A stretch of 39,241 nt of DNA from Clostridia bacterium (lineage in GTDB: Bacteria; Bacillota; Clostridia; Christensenellales; Aristaeellaceae), in NCBI GenBank assembly GCA_017937655.1, contig JAGBDE010000021.1, positions 1 through 39,241 of the forward strand, written 5' to 3'. This document shows positions 22,711-30,962 of the stretch, piece after piece. The position numbers and the translations under genes are program-made. The notes beneath the pieces were generated by a model, which was given only the letters and a program-made list of their open reading frames with translations, was not told the origin of the DNA and did not search any database. Every line of letters starts with the position of its first letter. Position 1 is the first letter of the stretch.

Positions 22711-23249
22711 TGGAAAAGCAATTTCTGATCGCAGGTTTTGGCGGACAGGGCGTTTTGCTGATCGGTCAGCTGATCGCCAAGGCCGCCATGAAGCAGGATT
22801 ATGAAGTCAGCTGGATGCCCTCCTACGGCCCCGAAATGCGCGGCGGCGAAGCCAACTGCGCCGTGGTCGTCAGCGACGAGCCCATCGGCAGCCCCCTGGT
22901 CAGCGAGCCCCCCGTGCTCATCGCCATGAACAAGCCCAGCCTTAACAAGTTCATGCCCATGATGCCCGCCGGCGGCGTGCTGCTCTACAACTCCTCCCTC
23001 ATCGAGGATCCCGAGCTGCGGGAAGACATCACCGTCATCCCCGTGCCCTGCAACGAGATCGCCGAGAAACTGCAAAACGCCCGCACCGCCAACATGGTCA
23101 TGCTGGGCGCCATCCGCCAGGCCACCGACGTGGTCACCGAGGACAGCCTGATCGCCACCCTGCAGGACTGGCTGGGCGAAAAGAAAGCCCACATGCTGGA
23201 CATCAACAAGCAGGCCATCGCCGAAGGCGCGGCTGTTGTGAATGCGTAA
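22710..23249 (+). CDS. 2-oxoacid:ferredoxin oxidoreductase gamma subunit
   Basis: This 179-residue subunit is the CoA-site domain of the complex. Its glycine motif AGFGGQGVLLIGQLIAKAA (8-26) and the MPSYGPEMRGGEANC block (36-50) are diagnostic. ATG 22710 overlaps the beta stop and follows GCAGGAGG. A near-normal length and clean end at 23249 lead to a terminator at 23273. This closes the four-gene operon. Confidence 0.94.
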   Translation: MEKQFLIAGFGGQGVLLIGQLIAKAAMKQDYEVSWMPSYGPEMRGGEANCAVVVSDEPIGSPLVSEPPVLIAMNKPSLNKFMPMMPAGGVLLYNSSLIEDPELREDITVIPVPCNEIAEKLQNARTANMVMLGAIRQATDVVTEDSLIATLQDWLGEKKAHMLDINKQAIAEGAAVVNA

Positions 23250-23272
23250 CAACTCCATTTATTTATTCTCTT

Positions 23273-23311
23273 TGCCTCCGGCGGCCCTGCCGGGGGCATT
23301 CTTTTCTTCTT
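23273..23311 (+). terminator. Terminator of the oxidoreductase operon
   Basis: TGCCTCCGGC (23273-23282) pairs with GCCGGGGGCA (23289-23298) with one T-G wobble, followed by a pyrimidine-rich T tail. Confidence 0.85.
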
Positions 23312-23327
23312 GGGAAGAAGAAAAGAA
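23299..23327. repeat. Perfect polypyrimidine/polypurine inverted repeat
   Basis: A 13-base arm of C/T only (TTCTTTTCTTCTT, 23299-23311), a GGG loop and its exact A/G complement (23315-23327). It starts at the tail of the previous terminator. The arm would be the U-tract of one hairpin and the stem of another. A second short purine copy (AAAAGAAG) follows. Confidence 0.7.
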
Positions 23328-23342
23328 CCAAAAGAAGACCGC

Positions 23343-23382
23343 ATGAAAAAAGCGACTGGGATGCTTCTCAGTCGCTTTTCAT
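23343..23382. terminator. Second, bidirectional terminator hairpin
   Basis: AGCGACTG (23351-23358) pairs with CAGTCGCT (23369-23376), and flanking ATGAAA/TTTCAT extend it around bulged A residues. A- and T-runs suit both strands: the oxidoreductase operon and the SDR operon converge here. The 20-nt repeat copy 2 begins 4 bases after it. Confidence 0.78.
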
Positions 23383-23385
23383 ATG

Positions 23386-23405
23386 TGGAGGTGCAGGAGG
23401 CACTG
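23386..23405 (+). repeat. 20-nt repeat, copy 2
   Basis: Exact copy of 11740-11759, again right after a hairpin terminator and between converging operons. The flanks beyond the 20 bases are unrelated to copy 1. Confidence 0.8.
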
Positions 23406-23444
23406 CCTTCTGCCGGGGCTAAGGGCGAGGAATCCCCCAAACCC

Positions 23445-24155
23445 TCACTCTTCCAGCTTCCACCCATGGTCGCCGTGATAGATCATCAGCCGGGTCATGC
23501 CGCCGTCGATGCAGATGTTTTCGCCGGTGATGAAGCCGGCCCGGTCGGAGGCCAGGAACAGCACCATGTTTGCGATATCGTCCGGATGGCCCACCCGGCC
23601 CGCAGGCTGCTGCACCGCGTCGGGGCCCTGATAAACGGTGTAGTTCACGTCGATCCAGCCGGGCGAAATGGAATTGACCCGCACCCGGCCTGCCAGGCTT
23701 GCCGCCAGGGCGTGGGTCAGCGCCGCGATGCCGCCCTTGGCAGCGGAGTAGCTTTCCGTCTGGGGCTGGCTCATGCGGTCCCGACTGGAGGAAATATTGA
23801 TGACGCTTGCCCCGGGGGCAAAGTGGGGCAGAAACAGCTTGGTCAGGTAAAAGGCCGCCGTCACGCCCACGTTCAGCGCGCCGGTGAAGTCCTCCCAGCT
23901 GCACTCGTCAATGCCCCGCATCTGCGGCGGCGCATTGTTGACCAGCACATCCACCCGGCCGTACTGGGCGACGACCTTCTCCGCAAAGGCTTCCAGCGCT
24001 TCCTTTTGGCCGATGTCTCCCTGAAAAAAATCGTTTTTCTGGGTATCGATCAGGCAGACGTGAGCGCCGGCCTCTTCAAACCTGCGGCAGATGCATTTGC
24101 CGATGCCGCCAGCGCCGCCGGTGACCACCACAACTTTTCCGTCAAAACGTTCCAT
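23445..24155 (-). CDS. Short-chain dehydrogenase/reductase (SDR)
   Basis: This 236-residue NAD(P)-dependent oxidoreductase starts at ATG 24155, inside the end of the GNAT gene (14-base overlap). The cofactor motif TGGAGGIG is at 12-19, NNAPPQ stands at the NNAG position, the catalytic Ser is in NISSSRD, and YSAAK supplies Tyr and Lys. PGWIDVNYT and the C-terminal SDRAGFITGENICIDGGM are typical of classical SDRs. The NNAG variant (NNAP) is mild. The substrate cannot be read from the sequence. It is the last gene of a four-gene minus-strand run. Confidence 0.88.
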   Translation of the reverse strand: MERFDGKVVVVTGGAGGIGKCICRRFEEAGAHVCLIDTQKNDFFQGDIGQKEALEAFAEKVVAQYGRVDVLVNNAPPQMRGIDECSWEDFTGALNVGVTAAFYLTKLFLPHFAPGASVINISSSRDRMSQPQTESYSAAKGGIAALTHALAASLAGRVRVNSISPGWIDVNYTVYQGPDAVQQPAGRVGHPDDIANMVLFLASDRAGFITGENICIDGGMTRLMIYHGDHGWKLEE

Positions 24156-24594
24156 GGTTTTCCTCCTGCTGGATTGATTTTCTCATGTGGACGTGGCCGT
24201 CCCCCTGGTAGCCGCAGGCGGCGTAAAAAGCCTGCGCGCCAAGGTTTTTCCGTCCGGTAAGCAAGTCCATGCGGTGCAAGGGATAGTGCTCCCGGCAATG
24301 TTTTTCCGCAAACGCCATCATCCCGCTGGCAACGCCCTGTCGCCGATAATTTTCCCGGACGTACACTTCCGTGACCTCCGGCTGACAATCCAGGTAGCAG
24401 AAGGACTTTTTCAGCTGCACGCAGAGAAAGCCCGCCAGGACGCCATCGTCGTCCGCCACAACGACCACCTCGCCGGTATTGTCTTCCAGCGCGGCGCGGA
24501 TCAGCGGCAGATCCGTTTCCTCCGGGCCGTTGAACTCCGCGTTCAAGGCAAAAAGCTGCTCCGCATCCCCGGGAGACGCCAACCTGTAGTCCAT
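24142..24594 (-). CDS. GNAT family N-acetyltransferase
   Basis: This 150-residue protein starts at ATG 24594 after GGGAGGAA. The GNAT fold is clear: MDYRLASPGDAEQLFALNAE at the start, VTEVYVRENYRRQGVASGMM as the acetyl-CoA-binding motif A (RRQGVA), and GAQAFYAACGYQGDG near the C-terminus. It transfers an acetyl group to an unknown amine. The stop of the nnr gene lies 15 bases upstream and the SDR start overlaps its end, so it is an operon member. Confidence 0.86.
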   Translation of the reverse strand: MDYRLASPGDAEQLFALNAEFNGPEETDLPLIRAALEDNTGEVVVVADDDGVLAGFLCVQLKKSFCYLDCQPEVTEVYVRENYRRQGVASGMMAFAEKHCREHYPLHRMDLLTGRKNLGAQAFYAACGYQGDGHVHMRKSIQQEENHGTF

Positions 24595-24609
24595 CTTTTT
24601 CCTCCCATG

Positions 24610-26133
24610 TCAATAGATTCTGCCCAGTTCCTGGCACAGATCGGTGGCCAGCACGCCGCGGCTTCCGTATGTTTCTTCCGCGGCCATGCCTGCCAGGCCG
24701 TGCAGGGCGCAGCCCAGCTGCAAAATTTCCAGCTGATTCAAGCGATACGCCCCGGCTGTTTTGCCTGCCAGCAGCGCGCCCAATATGCCGGTGAGCACGT
24801 CGCCGCTGCCGCCCTTGGCCATGGCCGGAGTGCCGAAAACATTGAGTCCCAGGCCGTCCTCCGCTGCAAGCACGCTGGCCGATCCCTTCAGCACCACCGC
24901 CGCGCCATACTGCTGGCGAAGCCGTTTTGCGGCGGACACATGGTCAGCCAATACGGCGGATGTGGTTTGGCCCAGCAGCCTTGCGGCCTCAGCAGGATGA
25001 GGCGTCAGAATGCAGCGTTCCAGCCGGGGCCTCTCCCCCATTTGGGCCAGCAGATTCAGTCCATCCGCATCCAGCACGGCAGGCTTCCCGCTGCGGGCAA
25101 CCATATCCAGAAGGCCGTACAGCAGAAATTGCGCCCACTCGCTCTGGCCCATGCCGCAGCCGATGGCCACAGCGTCGGCCTGTTTCACGGGCTGACGAAG
25201 CTGGCGGACGGCTTGTGCTGCATCCTCCGGCAAAGGCAGCGCGGTAGCGCAGGGGCAAAGGGTCTGGACGATGGGCAGCACATTTTCCGGACAAGCCACG
25301 GTGACCAGCCCCGCGCCGCTACGCAGAGCCGCCGTGGCGCAAAGGGACGCCGCCCCCGCCATGCCCACGCTGCCAGCCACGATCAGCAACCGCCCATAAC
25401 TGCCCTTGTGGCTGTTGTGAAGCCGTTTTGGCAGCAGGCAGGATACGTCGTCCCGCTGCAAAATGCTGAGGCCCTCCGGCGCAGAGTCATCCTCTGGGAT
25501 GCCTATATCCCCCACGGTGACACGCCCCGCGCAGTCCAGGCCGTGGTTCAGATACAGGCCGGGCTTGGGCCTGTGGAAGGTCACGGTTTCCGTGGCGCGG
25601 ACCGCCGTTCCCAGAGTTCTGCCGGTGGAGCCGTCCAGCCCGGAGGGGATATCCACCGCCAATACAGGCACGCCCGCATCGGCAAAAGCGTTGATTTTGC
25701 AGCACAAATCTGCCGCATCCCCCGTCAGCTCCCGGGCAAGGCCCGTGCCAAACAGCGCGTCGATGACCAGGCCGGGCTTTTCATCGGTCGGGGAGGATTC
25801 CGCCGCGGGTTTGACCTCAACCATAGGCGCTTCCTGCCGCAGCCTGTCCAGCTGGGCGGATGCATCGGCAGAGAGTTTTTCGGACAGAAGCCAACAGCAG
25901 CCACGGAAATCGGCCTTCCGGCCCGCCAAGATCCGCATGGCGGCAAGGCCGTCGCCGCCATTGTTTCCCGGCCCGCAAAAGCACTCTACCCGGCCGCCGG
26001 TGTGCAGCCGCTCCGCGGCGTCGGCCAGATGGGTGGCCGCCAGTTCCATCAGCTGACTGCCCGGCACCCCGGTGCGCTGCATGTATTGCTCCTCAAGGGT
26101 TTTCATCTCCGCAGGGAGTATGGTCTTCAGCAT
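24610..26133 (-). CDS. nnr: Bifunctional NAD(P)H-hydrate epimerase / ADP-dependent dehydratase
   Basis: This 507-residue cytosolic repair enzyme restores hydrated NAD(P)H. The N-terminal epimerase domain (about 1-215) shows CGPGNNGGDGLAAMRIL, VIDALFGTGL and VDIPSGLDGSTG. The C-terminal ribokinase-like dehydratase (about 225-507) shows HKGSYGRLLIVAGS, LDADGLN, TPHPAEAARLLG and the phosphate motif KGGSGDVLTGILGALL. Both halves are complete. ATG 26133 follows AAGGAGG. It follows a small lipoprotein gene by 15 bases and precedes GNAT and SDR. The enzyme is general housekeeping, so the operon need not have one function. Confidence 0.95.
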   Translation of the reverse strand: MLKTILPAEMKTLEEQYMQRTGVPGSQLMELAATHLADAAERLHTGGRVECFCGPGNNGGDGLAAMRILAGRKADFRGCCWLLSEKLSADASAQLDRLRQEAPMVEVKPAAESSPTDEKPGLVIDALFGTGLARELTGDAADLCCKINAFADAGVPVLAVDIPSGLDGSTGRTLGTAVRATETVTFHRPKPGLYLNHGLDCAGRVTVGDIGIPEDDSAPEGLSILQRDDVSCLLPKRLHNSHKGSYGRLLIVAGSVGMAGAASLCATAALRSGAGLVTVACPENVLPIVQTLCPCATALPLPEDAAQAVRQLRQPVKQADAVAIGCGMGQSEWAQFLLYGLLDMVARSGKPAVLDADGLNLLAQMGERPRLERCILTPHPAEAARLLGQTTSAVLADHVSAAKRLRQQYGAAVVLKGSASVLAAEDGLGLNVFGTPAMAKGGSGDVLTGILGALLAGKTAGAYRLNQLEILQLGCALHGLAGMAAEETYGSRGVLATDLCQELGRIY

Positions 26134-26148
26134 TGGGCGGCCTCCTTG

Positions 26149-26358
26149 TCAGCCGTTGTAATCCGGCTCGGTAACGGGTTTGCTGGTGGGCACAGGCGTG
26201 GCGTCCGGGCCGTCGCCCCGGGGCGGAACCTGCGTCACATCGGGCGCGGCGGTCGCGTAGCCCTCGCTGGCAGGCCAGGGTTCCCGGAAAAGGGCGCAGG
26301 AGGTGAGTGTACAGGCCAAAACAAGGGTCAAAGCCAAAAGAATCAGGCTTTTTTTCAT
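26149..26358 (-). CDS. Small lipoprotein
   Basis: This 69-residue protein starts at ATG 26358 behind AAAGGAGG. A lipoprotein signal (MKKSLILLALTLVLACTLTSC) ends in a lipobox LTSC, giving a lipidated Cys near residue 21. The mature part is short and rich in Pro, Thr and Asp (VPPRGDGPDATPVPTSKP), with no domain. It is probably tethered to the outer face of the membrane. The Pro/Thr style recalls the tail of MreC in this window. First gene of the nnr operon. Confidence 0.75.
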   Translation of the reverse strand: MKKSLILLALTLVLACTLTSCALFREPWPASEGYATAAPDVTQVPPRGDGPDATPVPTSKPVTEPDYNG

Positions 26359-26399
26359 GTGAGGTTCCTCCTTTGGGAGTTTTGCAGGTTCAGTATAGC

Positions 26400-26437
26400 A
26401 CAAAACCGCCCGCCTTGGACAGCGAAAGCGGTTTTGT
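26400..26437 (-). terminator. Terminator of the alpha/beta hydrolase gene
   Basis: On the minus strand ACAAAACCGC (26437-26428) pairs with GCGGTTTTGT (26409-26400). The extended -10 TGC-TATACT of the lipoprotein gene (about 26390-26398) directly follows, so terminator and promoter are fused. Confidence 0.7.
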
Positions 26438-26452
26438 TACAGGCTGACGTGG

Positions 26453-27202
26453 TCATTCCTGCCGCAGGCCCATCAGCCGCAGGAGTTTTTCCACGTATTG
26501 CCCGGCATGGTTGATGCTGATTTCCCCGTGATAAAGGCCCGGCAGCGTCTCCAGCTGTGCATTGGGCAGGGTTTTTGTAATCTCTTCGGCCGACTTTTTC
26601 ATCACCGCCTGCTCCTTTTCACCCACCAGCACAAGAGCCTTAGCAGCGCAGGAGGCTACGTCCTTCAGGCGATAATCCGCGTTGGCCTTGAGAAATGCCA
26701 CCATGTCCTCCCGGGCAATTGCAGCCGTATCTGCGAAATACTCTTCAAACAGTTCTTCCTTTATCCGCAGGGACCTGAACTGCAAACGCGCAAACCAGCG
26801 CCGCCGAATCAGCGGATAACAAAGCCGGAAGCTTGGGCCTACCAGTACAGCGGTCAGTTTCATCGGCAGAGTCAGCGCGCTTTCAACAACTGCATATTGG
26901 CAGATATCCCCTCGCTGGGCAAGCACTTCCAGCAAAATCTGCCCGCCCAGTGACAGTCCGCCCATCAGCAGTACATGTCCCCTGCAGTTTTCGTCAACCC
27001 AGCTGATGATCTCCCTGGCGTTTTCCTCAATAGATGTAAAGGGCCGATCGCTCCCCCCATGGCCATCCAGCACCGGGATCACCACATGATAGCGTTCTTT
27101 CAGGCGTTGCGCCGCTTCCCGGTAATTCCACCAGGATAGCCCGCCGCCATGCAGAAGAACAATGACTTCCGGATGTTCCTGCCCATATTCCATCACTTTC
27201 AT
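26453..27202 (-). CDS. Alpha/beta hydrolase
   Basis: This 249-residue cytoplasmic hydrolase shows an oxyanion block VLLHGGGLSWWNY near 15-27, the nucleophile elbow GGLSLGG near 81-87, and a probable catalytic His in LYHGEISINH near the C-terminus. A helical lid region occupies about 125-190. Relatives include esterases and hydrolases of the MenH type, but no substrate can be named. ATG 27202 follows GTGAGGTG. It stands alone between two terminators. Confidence 0.85.
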   Translation of the reverse strand: MKVMEYGQEHPEVIVLLHGGGLSWWNYREAAQRLKERYHVVIPVLDGHGGSDRPFTSIEENAREIISWVDENCRGHVLLMGGLSLGGQILLEVLAQRGDICQYAVVESALTLPMKLTAVLVGPSFRLCYPLIRRRWFARLQFRSLRIKEELFEEYFADTAAIAREDMVAFLKANADYRLKDVASCAAKALVLVGEKEQAVMKKSAEEITKTLPNAQLETLPGLYHGEISINHAGQYVEKLLRLMGLRQE

Positions 27203-27220
27203 GCTTTCACCTCACATCAG

Positions 27221-27256
27221 AAAAAGCCACCCCTGACACTTTGCATCAGAGGCAGC
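27221..27256 (-). terminator. Terminator of the liv operon
   Basis: On the minus strand GCTGCCTCTGA (27256-27246) pairs with TCAGGGGTGGC (27236-27226), three G-T wobbles, then T5. It lies 8 bases after the livF stop. Confidence 0.8.
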
Positions 27257-27263
27257 TCTCCTA

Positions 27264-27998
27264 TTAATTTCCCAGATAGGCTTTGCGGACGTTATCGTCG
27301 TGCAGCAGCTGGGAGGCGGGGCCTTCCATGCTGATGGAGCCGGTTTCCAGAACGTAGGCCCGGTCAGCGACGGACAGCGCCATCTGCGCGTTCTGTTCCA
27401 CCAGAAGAATGGTGGTGCCCGCTTCTTTCAGTTCGCGGATGATGTCAAAAATCTGCTCCACCAGGATGGGAGCCAGACCCATGGAGGGTTCGTCCATCAT
27501 CATCAGGCGGGGCTTGCTCATCAGGGCGCGGCCCATGGCCAGCATCTGCTGCTCGCCGCCGGACAGGGTTCCGGCCACCTGCTTGTAGCGTTCCTTCAGG
27601 CGGGGGAAGCGACGGTACACGTCCTCGATGGATTCCTCAATTTCCGAGGCCGGGCGGGTAAATCCACCCATTTCCAGGTTTTCCCGGACGGTCATCTGCA
27701 AAAAGATGCGGCGTCCTTCGGGGCAGAGGGCCATGCCGCGGGGCAGCAGTTTGTCGGCAGGAACGCCGGCGATGTTCTGGCCGTCCAGCAGGATGCTGCC
27801 GTGGCGGGGCTTCAGCAGACCGGCCACCGTGTTCAGGGTGGTGGACTTGCCTGCGCCGTTCGCGCCGATCAGGGTGACAATCTCGCCCTCATTGACGTGG
27901 AAGCTGACGCCCTTGATGGCGTGGATGCTGCCGTAGTAAACATGCAGGTCCTTGACGTCCAGAATGGTGTTGGAGGTGGGGTTTTGCACTTCGCTCAT
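27264..27998 (-). CDS. livF: Branched-chain amino-acid ABC transporter ATP-binding protein LivF
   Basis: This 244-residue ATPase has Walker A GANGAGKST (about 42-50), the signature LSGGEQQ, Walker B LMMMDEP and the switch His region. The final ALSVADRAYVLETGSISMEG is typical of LivF. I use ATG 27998 (behind GGAGG) rather than a GTG six bases earlier. It starts 3 bases after the livG stop. With LivG it powers uptake of Leu, Ile, Val or related compounds through LivHM. Confidence 0.95.
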   Translation of the reverse strand: MSEVQNPTSNTILDVKDLHVYYGSIHAIKGVSFHVNEGEIVTLIGANGAGKSTTLNTVAGLLKPRHGSILLDGQNIAGVPADKLLPRGMALCPEGRRIFLQMTVRENLEMGGFTRPASEIEESIEDVYRRFPRLKERYKQVAGTLSGGEQQMLAMGRALMSKPRLMMMDEPSMGLAPILVEQIFDIIRELKEAGTTILLVEQNAQMALSVADRAYVLETGSISMEGPASQLLHDDNVRKAYLGN

Positions 27999-28000
27999 GA

Positions 28001-28852
28001 TCACTTCGCCTCCTTCTGCTTGCCCAGATAGGCTTCAATAACCAGCGGATTGGACTGGATCTGCTCCGGGGTGCCCTTGGCGATGATGGAGCCGTAGTTC
28101 AGCACGGCGATGCCCTCGCAGATGCCCATGACCAGGTTCATATCGTGCTCAATGAGCATGATGGCGATCTGGAAGGTGTCGCGGATCTTGATGATGTTCT
28201 CCATCAGTTCCTCGGTCTCGTGGGGGTTCATACCGGCGGCAGGCTCGTCCAGAAGCAGTAGCTTGGGATCGGTGGCCAGCGCGCGGACAATCTCCAGCCT
28301 GCGCTGTGCGCCGTAGGGCAGGGAGCCTGCGGTCACGTCGGCCATGTCCTGCATGTCAAAGATGGACAGCAGTTCCAGGGCCTTTTCGTGCATCAGCTTT
28401 TCCTTCTTCCAGTAGTTGGGAAGGCGCAGCACACCGCTGGCGGCGCTGTAACGCATCCGGTTATGCAGGCCGATTTTCACATTGTCCTCCACGCTCATCT
28501 TGTCAAAGAGGCGGATGTTCTGGAAGGTACGGGCGATACCGGCCCGGTTGACCTGGATGGTGTTCATGTTGTGGGTGTCCTTGCCATCGATGAGGATGGT
28601 GCCGGTGGTGGGCTGGTACACCTTGGTGATCAGGTTGAAGATGGTGGTCTTGCCCGCGCCGTTGGGGCCAATCAGACCGGCGATCTCCGTCCGGCCGATG
28701 ATCATGTTGAAATCGTCCACCGCCTTCAGGCCGCCAAACTCCACGCCCAGGTGACGGGCATCCAGCACGGGGCGGGTGCCCAGGTCGCGCTCGGGGATGA
28801 TGGCGTCAGAGGGGAAGGGAACCATGTTGGTGCGCTTCCTGTTCTCGCTCAT
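28001..28852 (-). CDS. livG: Branched-chain amino-acid ABC transporter ATP-binding protein LivG
   Basis: This 283-residue ATPase has Walker A GPNGAGKTT, the LivG-type insertion after GIARTFQNIRLF, the LPYGAQRRLEI signature in place of LSGGQ, Walker B LLLLDEPAAGMNP and a D-loop/His with LIEHDMNLV. The unusual signature is normal for LivG. ATG 28852 overlaps the livM stop (ATGA). The N-terminus is some 25 residues longer than in the E. coli protein. Confidence 0.95.
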   Translation of the reverse strand: MSENRKRTNMVPFPSDAIIPERDLGTRPVLDARHLGVEFGGLKAVDDFNMIIGRTEIAGLIGPNGAGKTTIFNLITKVYQPTTGTILIDGKDTHNMNTIQVNRAGIARTFQNIRLFDKMSVEDNVKIGLHNRMRYSAASGVLRLPNYWKKEKLMHEKALELLSIFDMQDMADVTAGSLPYGAQRRLEIVRALATDPKLLLLDEPAAGMNPHETEELMENIIKIRDTFQIAIMLIEHDMNLVMGICEGIAVLNYGSIIAKGTPEQIQSNPLVIEAYLGKQKEAK

Positions 28853-29949
28853 TCTTCGGTTCCTCCTTCCTCGGTTTCGGGTTCTTCAGCTGCGGCGGCT
28901 TCCTTGGGAGCTTCTTCCTTTTTGCTGAACAGGGCCTTGATCCGGGCGATCCAGCCCTTGACCATGGAGCTGTTGGTGATCAGCATGACCAGAATCAGCA
29001 CGATGGCGAAGATCAGCATACGGTTTTCCTTAAATTCAGGGAAAGAACGGAGCAGCTCGGGCAAGGTGGTCAGCAAGGCGGCGGAAATGATGGAACCCCA
29101 GATGTTTCCGATGCCGCCGAACACCACATACACCAGAACCAGAATGGACTTGTCGAAAATAAACTCCTTGGAGGTGACGGTGCCGATATTGGCGCCGTAC
29201 AGCGCGCCCGCCATACCGGCCAGGGCAGCGGATACAACGAAGGCCATCAGCTTGTACTTGGTGGCGCTGATGCCAACGCTTTCGGCGGCGATGCGGTTAT
29301 CCCGCAGAGCCATCATGGCGCGACCGGAACGGCTGTTGATCAGGTTCAGCACCACGATCAGCGTGAAAAGCACCAACGCGAAGCCCATCACAAAGGTGGC
29401 AAGCTTGGCGTCGTTCTTCACGCCCATGGGGCCGTTAACGATCATCTTTCCGGGCAGGGCGGGATTGTTGAAACCAAAGTGCAGCCCCGCTTCATCCAGG
29501 GAAACATACAGGCAGTTGAGAATATTGCGGATGATCTCACCAAAGGCCAAGGTCACAATGGCCAGATAGTCGCCCCGCAGGCGAAGCACAGGCACGCCCA
29601 CGATGACGCCGGTAAGAGCGGCAAACGCCGCGCCTACGATCAGGCCGATCACCAGCCGCAGGGTGGGATCCGTCACCACGCCATTCAAAACGGCAATGGT
29701 AATGCTGCCGGAGAAGGCGCCCACGCACATAAAGCCAGCATGACCAAGGCTCAGTTCGCCGGAAATACCTACCACCAGGTTCAGGCTGACCGCCATCACA
29801 ATAAACACGCAGGCGGGCACCAGCTGGTTTTTGAAGCTGAAGGTCAGCTTGCCGGCGTTCTGCATAGTCATGATCACCACAAAGGCAACAATGACCAGCA
29901 GGTAGGTGAAGGCGTTATTCAAGAACGTTTTGCTGATTTTCCTTTTCAT
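28849..29949 (-). CDS. livM: Branched-chain amino-acid ABC transporter permease LivM
   Basis: This 366-residue permease has about nine membrane segments and the LivM motifs LNLVVGISGELSLGHAGFM, LRLRGDYLAIVTLAFGEIIRN and the cytoplasmic GRAMMALRDNRIAAESVGI. That last loop contacts the ATPases. A Glu/Ala-rich tail of about 30 residues (KEEAPKEAAAAEEPE) extends the C-terminus beyond the usual. ATG 29949 follows AAGGGGGTG, 12 bases after livH. Confidence 0.94.
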   Translation of the reverse strand: MKRKISKTFLNNAFTYLLVIVAFVVIMTMQNAGKLTFSFKNQLVPACVFIVMAVSLNLVVGISGELSLGHAGFMCVGAFSGSITIAVLNGVVTDPTLRLVIGLIVGAAFAALTGVIVGVPVLRLRGDYLAIVTLAFGEIIRNILNCLYVSLDEAGLHFGFNNPALPGKMIVNGPMGVKNDAKLATFVMGFALVLFTLIVVLNLINSRSGRAMMALRDNRIAAESVGISATKYKLMAFVVSAALAGMAGALYGANIGTVTSKEFIFDKSILVLVYVVFGGIGNIWGSIISAALLTTLPELLRSFPEFKENRMLIFAIVLILVMLITNSSMVKGWIARIKALFSKKEEAPKEAAAAEEPETEEGGTEE

Positions 29950-29961
29950 ACGCCCACCCCC

Positions 29962-30843
29962 TTATACCTTTTCGTTGACCTTCTTGCCAAGCAAACCGGT
30001 GGGCTTGACCAGAAGGATGATGATCAGGATCGCAAACACGATGGCGTCGCCCAGATCGGTAGAGATGTAGCTCTTGCCGAAAATCTCGATCACGCCCAGC
30101 AGAATGCCGCCCAGCATGGCGCCGGGCAGGGAGCCGATACCGCCGAACACGGCCGCGGTAAAGGCCTTGATACCAGGCATGGAGCCGGTGGTGGGCATCA
30201 ACACGGGAGAGGAGGAGCACAGCAGGATGCCTGCAACCGCCGCCAGCGCAGAGCCAATGGCAAAGGTGACAGAGATGGTCTGATTCACGTTCACGCCCAT
30301 CAGCTGCGCCGCGCCCTTGTCCTCGCTGACCGCACGCATGGCGCGGCCCATCTTGGTTTTGCTGGTAAACCAGGTCAGCGCCACCATGATCACGATGCAG
30401 CAAAGCACCGTCACGATGGCCACGTCGGAAATGATCAGTTCCCCATTGAACAGGCTGATCTTGCCCAGCTGTACGATGGACACAAAGTTCTTGGGGTTGG
30501 AGCCCCAGATGAGCAAAGCCAGGTTCTGCAGCAGATAGCTCACGCCAATGGCAGTAATCAGCACCGCCAGGGAGGTAGCGCTGCGCAGGGGCTTGTATGC
30601 CAGCTTTTCAATCACAATACCAAGCACGGTGCAAACCGCCATGGCTACAACCACGGACAAAAGGGGCGTCAGGCCCCAATGTTGGGTGGCATAGAAAGAA
30701 ATGTATGCGCCAACCATGATGACGTCGCCATGGGCGAAGTTCAGCATCTTGGCAATGCCGTAAACCATGGTGTAGCCAAGGGCGATAATGGCATAAATGC
30801 TGCCCAGACTGATACCATTGATCAGGTTACTGAGGAACGACAA
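29962..30843 (-). CDS. livH: Branched-chain amino-acid ABC transporter permease LivH
   Basis: This 293-residue permease with about eight membrane segments has LINGISLGSIYAIIALGYTMVYGI at the start and TKMGRAMRAVSEDKGAAQLMG in the ATPase-facing loop. The start codon is TTG (30843), ten bases after GGAGG; no ATG fits the conserved N-terminus. A TTG start and a weak hairpin upstream could lower LivH relative to the binding protein. Confidence 0.93.
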   Translation of the reverse strand: MSFLSNLINGISLGSIYAIIALGYTMVYGIAKMLNFAHGDVIMVGAYISFYATQHWGLTPLLSVVVAMAVCTVLGIVIEKLAYKPLRSATSLAVLITAIGVSYLLQNLALLIWGSNPKNFVSIVQLGKISLFNGELIISDVAIVTVLCCIVIMVALTWFTSKTKMGRAMRAVSEDKGAAQLMGVNVNQTISVTFAIGSALAAVAGILLCSSSPVLMPTTGSMPGIKAFTAAVFGGIGSLPGAMLGGILLGVIEIFGKSYISTDLGDAIVFAILIIILLVKPTGLLGKKVNEKV

Positions 30844-30890
30844 GTGGAATCAACCTCCATCTCTCGCGTGGAAAAAATGCTTCCGTAGGA

Positions 30891-30930
30891 ACGGAAAAGG
30901 GGAGAACGTCACCTAATGTGGCATTCTCCC
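30891..30930 (-). terminator. Weak terminator between livK and livH
   Basis: On the minus strand GGGAGAA (30930-30924) pairs with TTCTCCC (30906-30900), with an inner CAC/GTG pair and two mismatches, then CTTTTCC. Leaky termination here would give more livK than livHMGF message, a common arrangement for binding proteins. Confidence 0.6.
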
Positions 30931-30962
30931 AATGTTGGCAAACCTAATGGTTACTCTGCAAA

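Noticed and set aside
24187-26514. 775-codon plus-strand frame opposite nnr and GNAT
   Set aside because: Both minus-strand genes have full motifs; the opposite frame has none.
28001-28852. LivG signature LPYGAQRR as a damaged ABC motif
   Set aside because: This variant is normal for LivG proteins and not a defect.
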